Origin: an uncultured Muribaculaceae bacterium
GTDB lineage: Bacteria > Bacteroidota > Bacteroidia > Bacteroidales > Muribaculaceae
Direction: 5' to 3'
Length of the DNA: 43,531 nt
Assembly (NCBI GenBank): GCA_958439725.1
Contig: CAUBWJ010000018.1
Location: 1-43,531, forward strand
Below the pieces are notes generated by a model. That model made no database searches and was not told the origin of the DNA. It saw only the letters and a program-made list of their open reading frames with translations. Shown here in pieces: positions 39,347 to 43,531 of this stretch. The stretch's first letter is position 1. Every line of letters starts with the position of its first letter. The translations under genes were made by a program, and so were the position numbers.

Positions 39347-39377
39347 CATAAGAAACAGAAACAGAATCACAACACCC

Positions 39378-40163
39378 ATGGGAAAAAACAAGCTAAGGAA
39401 ATTCAGCGAGATGGAACAGCTGCCATTCGTATTCCAGTATCCTTTCGCCCGGCTCAAGGCCGAAGGGGGATTCCCGCTGCGCGGTCGCTGGCATTCCGAC
39501 TTTTTCCACAACGACAATCCGATAGTGCTCGAACTGGGCTGCGGCAAGGGTGAATACACCGTGGGGCTCGCCCAGGCCCATCCGGAGCGCAACTACATAG
39601 GAATAGACATAAAGGGAGCGAGAATGTGGACCGGCGCCACGCGTGCGCGCGATCTCGGGCTTACCAATGTGGCCTTCCTGCGCACCGACATAGAACTTCT
39701 GCCGGAATTCTTCGCCGAAGGGGAAGTGGCCGAGATATGGATCACATTCCCCGACCCGCAGATGAAAAAGACGCGCAAGCGCCTCACATCGGTGCGTTTC
39801 ATGGAGCTGTACCGCCGTGTGCTTGAACCGGGAGGCGTAATCAACCTCAAGACCGACAGCCCGTTCCTCTACACTTACACCTCGATAATGGCCGACCACA
39901 ACTCTCTGCCGGTGGAAGTGCGGACCGACGACCTCTACCACAGCGGCGCTGACAACGAGATACTGCGCATACGCACCTTCTACGAGCAGCAGTGGCTCGA
40001 CCGCGGCCTCACCATCAAATACATCTCCTTCCGCCTTCCGGCCGAAGGAAACCTCGAGGAACCGGAGGTGGAGATAGAACACGACACCTACCGGAGTTTC
40101 TCGCGCGGTGAACTTCAGATGCCCCAGATTTGTAATCCTAAAGTAACACTAAAAAAATCCTGA
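39378..40163 (+). CDS. trmB: tRNA (guanine-N7-)-methyltransferase
   Basis: Methylates G46 of tRNA with SAM. The SAM motif is VLELGCGKGEYTVGLA at about residue 50 and the tRNA motif is ITFPDPQMKKTRKRLTSVRFMELY, in which PDP replaces part of the more usual FPDPWPK; this looks like the Bacteroidetes variant. The protein is 261 residues with an N-terminal KLRKFSEMEQLPFVFQYPF typical of this group. It is followed 6 bp later by the mrp gene and is probably co-transcribed with it. Confidence 0.93.
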   Translation: MGKNKLRKFSEMEQLPFVFQYPFARLKAEGGFPLRGRWHSDFFHNDNPIVLELGCGKGEYTVGLAQAHPERNYIGIDIKGARMWTGATRARDLGLTNVAFLRTDIELLPEFFAEGEVAEIWITFPDPQMKKTRKRLTSVRFMELYRRVLEPGGVINLKTDSPFLYTYTSIMADHNSLPVEVRTDDLYHSGADNEILRIRTFYEQQWLDRGLTIKYISFRLPAEGNLEEPEVEIEHDTYRSFSRGELQMPQICNPKVTLKKS

Positions 40164-40169
40164 AAATAT

Positions 40170-41267
40170 ATGGACCGACTATATCCCTCGCTCATCACCG
40201 ACGCCCTTCGCAATGTGCGTTATCCCGGCAACGGCAAAAACATTGTGGAACTCGGCATGGTAGCCGACGACATCCGCATAGACGGACGCAAGGTAAGCTT
40301 CACACTGGAGTTTGAGAAACCCACCGACCCCTTCATGAAATCGCTTGTGAAAGCAGCCGAGGCGGCCATACACACTTACGTAGGGCCCGATGTGGAGGTG
40401 AGCGTGGCCACCCGCAGCCTCAAGCCCATGCCCGAGAAAGCTCCTCTGCTTCCGGGAGTGAAAAACATAGTGGGAATCTCGTCGGGAAAAGGCGGTGTGG
40501 GAAAATCCACCGTGGCCAGCAATCTCGCCGTGGCTCTGGCCCGCGAAGGCTACAAGGTGGGGCTGCTTGACGCCGACATATTCGGCCCGTCGGTTCCCAA
40601 GATGTTCGGAGTGGAAGACCAGGAACTGTATATGCACGAGGTCGACGGACGCCAGCTCATAATTCCTGCTGAACGCTATGGCGTGAAGGTGCTTTCAATA
40701 GGATTCCTCGTTGACAAGAACGCGCCTGTGCTGTGGCGCGGAAGCATGGCCTCCAACGCCCTCAAACAGCTCATAGGCGAAGCCGACTGGGGCGAGCTGG
40801 ACTACTTCCTGATCGACATGCCTCCCGGAACGAGCGACATACATCTCACCCTCGTGCAGACGCTGCCCATAACAGGCGTGGTGGTTGTCACCACACCTCA
40901 GGAGGTGGCTCTTGCCGACGCACGCAAGGGTATCGCCATGTTCATGGGCGACAAGGTAAACGTGCCCGTGCTCGGACTGGTGGAAAACATGGCATGGTTC
41001 ACTCCCGAGAAACATCCCGACGAGCGTTACTACATATTCGGACGCGAAGGCGGTGTGCGCCTGGCCAAGGAACTGGGCGTGCGTCTGCTCGCGCAACTGC
41101 CGGTTGTAGGGTCGATATGCGACGCAGGAGACGCAGGAGAGCCCATAGCTATGGCCGACACAGTGGCCGGACATGCGTTCATGCATCTGGCCCACGAGGT
41201 GATAGAGGCTGTTGACGAGCGTAATTCCCAGCTGCCTCCCACAACCAAAGTGGAATTAAAACATTGA
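40170..41267 (+). CDS. mrp: Mrp/NBP35-family ATP-binding iron-sulfur cluster carrier
   Basis: P-loop protein thought to carry 4Fe-4S clusters to target enzymes. An N-terminal MIP18-like domain (residues 1-90) is followed by the deviant Walker A GKGGVGKST at about residue 107, DADIFGPSVP, and LIDMPPGTSDIHLTL. In place of the CxxC cluster ligands of E. coli-type Mrp it has ENMAWFTPEKHPDERYYIFG, which I recall as the Bacteroidetes form. A 9-bp direct duplication (41121-41138) codes for DAGDAG. Length is 365 residues. It is convergent with the MATE gene, 17 bp apart. Confidence 0.93.
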   Translation: MDRLYPSLITDALRNVRYPGNGKNIVELGMVADDIRIDGRKVSFTLEFEKPTDPFMKSLVKAAEAAIHTYVGPDVEVSVATRSLKPMPEKAPLLPGVKNIVGISSGKGGVGKSTVASNLAVALAREGYKVGLLDADIFGPSVPKMFGVEDQELYMHEVDGRQLIIPAERYGVKVLSIGFLVDKNAPVLWRGSMASNALKQLIGEADWGELDYFLIDMPPGTSDIHLTLVQTLPITGVVVVTTPQEVALADARKGIAMFMGDKVNVPVLGLVENMAWFTPEKHPDERYYIFGREGGVRLAKELGVRLLAQLPVVGSICDAGDAGEPIAMADTVAGHAFMHLAHEVIEAVDERNSQLPPTTKVELKH

Positions 41268-41284
41268 TTTTGTATTTCTGACGG

Positions 41285-42637
41285 TCAGGCTTTGGCTCCG
41301 AAGCGGCCCGTGGTGCGGAAAAAGCACACCAGAAACAAGGCGGCGGCAAGGAAAAGCGACACGGAGAAACTCAGTATTATGCCGTAGGAGCCCATTTCAG
41401 CGACGAAACCGAGCAGATATGTGGCGGGAATCCCGACTACCACATAGCACACAAGCGAAATCCACAGCATCGGCATCACGTTGGAGGTGCCGCGCAGGGC
41501 GTTGGCGAAACATATCTGGGTGGCGTCGCCATACTGATAAAGCACCAGCGGCACAATAAGCGTGAGCGCAAGCGAGAGCACCGCCGGATCATGGGTGAAC
41601 TGGTGCATTATGGCCGGCCCGCAGAAAATAAACAGTGCCGAGGAACACGTGGCGAGTATCAGAAGTATGCGGTAGCCCGACATGGCTGTGCGCCGCATCA
41701 GGCCGCAGTCGTTCTGTCCGGCCGCATTGGCCACAAGCACCGACACCGCAGCCGCCATGCTGTAATATACGCAGAAACCGAGAGTGCCGATAATAACAAT
41801 CACCTGGAAAGCAGCCAGCGAGACGGCGCCCAGCCATCCGGCCATGATGGCGGCGGCGGTAAACGAGCCCGACTCAAACATCATCTGCAGCGACACAGGC
41901 CACGACGTGACGTTGATGCGCCGGAATGTGCCCGATGATGCCCTCTGGCTCATGAATCCTTTGAAATAAGGACGGTAAGCCTTCCCGGTGGCAAACACAA
42001 GGATTATGGCGACCATGCACAGCACACGCGACAGAAGCGTGGCTATTCCCGCACCCGTGAGCCCGAGTTCCGGAAATCCGAAATTACCGTAGATGAGCAC
42101 ATAATTGCCGGCGATATTCACCACATTGGCGGCGAGGATTATCCACATGGGCATGCGGGTGCGGTTTATGGCGTAGCTCCACTGCGCAAACACGTTGAAC
42201 ACCGAAATGGGCAGCACACCCGCCAGATAAATCAGGAAATAGGGGCGGATGAGCGGCAGAAGTTCCTCGGGCTGCCCAAGACGGTGGAGATTGAAATAGA
42301 CCACCGTCATCACGGCTATCGGAATCAGCGTGAAAAGCGCATTCACCAGCAGACCGCTGCGCACCATAGCGCCAATCTCGCCGTAGCGCTTCTGGCTGAA
42401 CAGGGCGCCCACCAGCGGAGTCAGACCGTAGGTGAAACCGATGCAGGCGAATATGGCGGTATTGAAAAGATTGTTGACGAACGATGCGGATGCGAGAGAT
42501 GCGGTGGAATAGAGGCCGACCATCTTGGTGTCGGCAAATCCCACCACAATCATGCCCAGCTGCCCTATGAGAATGGGCAGACCGAGCTTGAGAATCTTGA
42601 TCCAGAGGGGAGAGTCCGACTCTTGCAAGGCCCTCAT
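41285..42637 (-). CDS. MATE-family multidrug/cation exporter
   Basis: A 450-residue inner-membrane exporter with about twelve hydrophobic segments, driven by Na+ or H+ exchange. The N-terminal LKLGLPILIGQLGMIVVGFADTKMVG is a common MATE start, with the second half repeating the fold (SFTAAAIMAGWLGAVSLAAFQ). Substrate cannot be read. The start is ATG at 42637; its A is the last base of the panB TGA on this strand (TGATG), so the two are translationally coupled. An upstream TTG at 42640 is less likely. The pairing of panB with an exporter is not explained. Confidence 0.92.
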   Translation of the reverse strand: MRALQESDSPLWIKILKLGLPILIGQLGMIVVGFADTKMVGLYSTASLASASFVNNLFNTAIFACIGFTYGLTPLVGALFSQKRYGEIGAMVRSGLLVNALFTLIPIAVMTVVYFNLHRLGQPEELLPLIRPYFLIYLAGVLPISVFNVFAQWSYAINRTRMPMWIILAANVVNIAGNYVLIYGNFGFPELGLTGAGIATLLSRVLCMVAIILVFATGKAYRPYFKGFMSQRASSGTFRRINVTSWPVSLQMMFESGSFTAAAIMAGWLGAVSLAAFQVIVIIGTLGFCVYYSMAAAVSVLVANAAGQNDCGLMRRTAMSGYRILLILATCSSALFIFCGPAIMHQFTHDPAVLSLALTLIVPLVLYQYGDATQICFANALRGTSNVMPMLWISLVCYVVVGIPATYLLGFVAEMGSYGIILSFSVSLFLAAALFLVCFFRTTGRFGAKA

Positions 42638-43458
42638 CAATACTGCTCGCCGGAGTTGGGGAAATCAACCGTCTTCACAGCGTCAACGTAGGCTGTGAGA
42701 CCCTTGGTCATGGCTTCCTCCACATCGGCGAACCGACGCACGAATTTGGGTTTGAAAGCCTTGTTCATACCCAGCATATCCTGCACAACGAGAATCTGAC
42801 CGTCGACCTCGGAGCCGGCGCCGATACCTATCACCGGAACGCTTACCTCGCGGGTAACGCGGGCTGCAAGAGCCGAAGGAACCTTTTCGAGCACGATGGC
42901 GCACACGCCGGCGGCATCGAGCAGGTGGGCGTCGTCAATCAGACGCTGTGCCTCGGCATCCTCCTTGGCACGGAGACCGTAACCGCCGAACTTATTTATG
43001 GACTGTGGCGTGAGTCCCAGATGTCCCACCACGGGTATGCCAGCCGAAAGTATCTTCTCTATGGAAGGAAGGATTTCCTTGCCGCCCTCGAGCTTCACGG
43101 CGGCAGCCCCGGTCTCGCGCATCACGCGCACAGCCGAATGGTAGGCCTGCAGAGCGTCACCCTGATATGTGCCGAAAGGCATGTCAACCACCACGAAAGC
43201 GCGCCGCGCGCCGCGCACCACGCCTTTTGCGTAGGTTATCATCTCGTCGAGGGTAATGGGGAGGGTGGTTTCGTTGCCGAGCATCACATTGGATGCCGAG
43301 TCGCCCACCAGTATGAAGTCAACACCGGCCGCGTCAACAATCGAGGCCATTGTGTAATCGTAGGAAGTAAGAGCTGCTATCTTCTCACCGTTGCGCTTCA
43401 TTTCAAGAAGAGTGGCGGTGGTCACTTTTGTGCGTTTAGTTTCGTTGTAAGTAGACAT
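42637..43458 (-). CDS. panB: 3-methyl-2-oxobutanoate hydroxymethyltransferase
   Basis: Adds a hydroxymethyl group from methylene-tetrahydrofolate to alpha-ketoisovalerate, giving ketopantoate, the first step to pantothenate and coenzyme A. The 273-residue TIM barrel has FILVGDSASNVMLGNETTLPITLDEMI, DMPFGTYQ, AVKLEGG, GHLGLTPQSINKFGGY and VIGIGAGSEVDGQILVVQDMLG, all diagnostic, with the metal Asp in the first two. No panC or panD gene is nearby. It heads a two-gene transcript with the MATE exporter. Confidence 0.96.
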   Translation of the reverse strand: MSTYNETKRTKVTTATLLEMKRNGEKIAALTSYDYTMASIVDAAGVDFILVGDSASNVMLGNETTLPITLDEMITYAKGVVRGARRAFVVVDMPFGTYQGDALQAYHSAVRVMRETGAAAVKLEGGKEILPSIEKILSAGIPVVGHLGLTPQSINKFGGYGLRAKEDAEAQRLIDDAHLLDAAGVCAIVLEKVPSALAARVTREVSVPVIGIGAGSEVDGQILVVQDMLGMNKAFKPKFVRRFADVEEAMTKGLTAYVDAVKTVDFPNSGEQY

Positions 43459-43478
43459 TTTTCCAAAATTTTAGTCTG

Positions 43479-43486
43479 CAAATTTA
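43479..43486 (-). promoter_or_regulatory. panB promoter -7 box
   Basis: The minus strand reads TAAATTTG, a perfect TAnnTTTG, 20 bp before the panB ATG. No clear TTTG at -33. Confidence 0.55.
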
Positions 43487-43531
43487 CATAAAAACAGCGA
43501 GAATTCTACACCGGCAGAATAAAACAAGGCC

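Noticed and set aside
41121..41138. 9-bp duplication GACGCAGGA inside mrp as a further member of the 9-bp arrays
   Set aside because: Only two copies, inside a coding region, and similar Asp/Gly-rich residues occur at this place in other Mrp proteins.

Overview
The window is chromosomal DNA from a GC-rich member of the Bacteroidales, plausibly a gut Muribaculaceae relative; the family is inference, the order is better supported. Support comes from many -7 boxes of the Bacteroidetes form TAnnTTTG, few recognisable Shine-Dalgarno sites, order-typical families (DUF2723/GT117, DUF3943, TGS-like nucleoside kinase, QueG, Mrp without CxxC) and familiar gene orders (pdxJ-exbB-exbD-tonB, nadK next to a CBS-protein relative, aroQ-pyruvate kinase-O-methyltransferase). 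No tRNA, rRNA, prophage or CRISPR array was seen. Most genes are housekeeping.

Layout. 1-1906: end of xylA and a xylose/H+ symporter. 2189-7012 (minus): ybeY-mnmG-apt-uvrC, with a consensus ParB site (parS) between apt and mnmG. 7540-11801 (plus): a glycosyltransferase, an LPS-kinase-like protein, a second glycosyltransferase and a DUF3943 outer-membrane protein, probably for surface glycan or LPS core. 11854-14854 (plus): nucleoside kinase, pyrH, frr, ending at a very strong hairpin shared with manC on the other strand. 16285-18031 (plus): rbfA and a LolC/E-type permease. 18081-20850 (minus): pdxJ-exbB-exbD-tonB. 20981-23030 (plus): a CBS-protein remnant, nadK and a YgjP-type metallopeptidase. 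23257-28408 (plus): DUF2723 membrane glycosyltransferase, polysaccharide deacetylase, queG.

28476-34402 (plus) is the most interesting metabolic block: pdxA is translationally coupled to a nucleotidyltransferase, followed by an ATP-grasp protein, a CDP-alcohol phosphatidyltransferase, a HAD hydrolase and inositol-3-phosphate synthase. This matches the inositol-lipid cluster known from Bacteroides: glucose-6-P to inositol-P, transfer to a CDP-lipid, then dephosphorylation. The nucleotidyltransferase and ATP-grasp proteins have no obvious step. The synthase has its own promoter in an AT-rich gap and codon use typical of a highly expressed gene.

34575-35805 is a repeat island: a RAYT (REP-associated tyrosine transposase) gene between mirror-image arrays of about 70-bp REP units, then a separate GTAG-type REPIN. 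35893-39313 (minus): epimerase, small membrane protein, aroQ, a pyruvate kinase lacking its C-terminal domain, and an O-methyltransferase. 39378-41267 (plus): trmB and mrp. 41285-43458 (minus): panB and a MATE exporter.

A recurring non-coding theme is a set of short intergenic arrays with different unit sequences but the same 9-bp period (2006-2196, 7382-7445, 18034-18078, 23041-23085; a related 18-bp one at 7294-7330), several with inverted arms.
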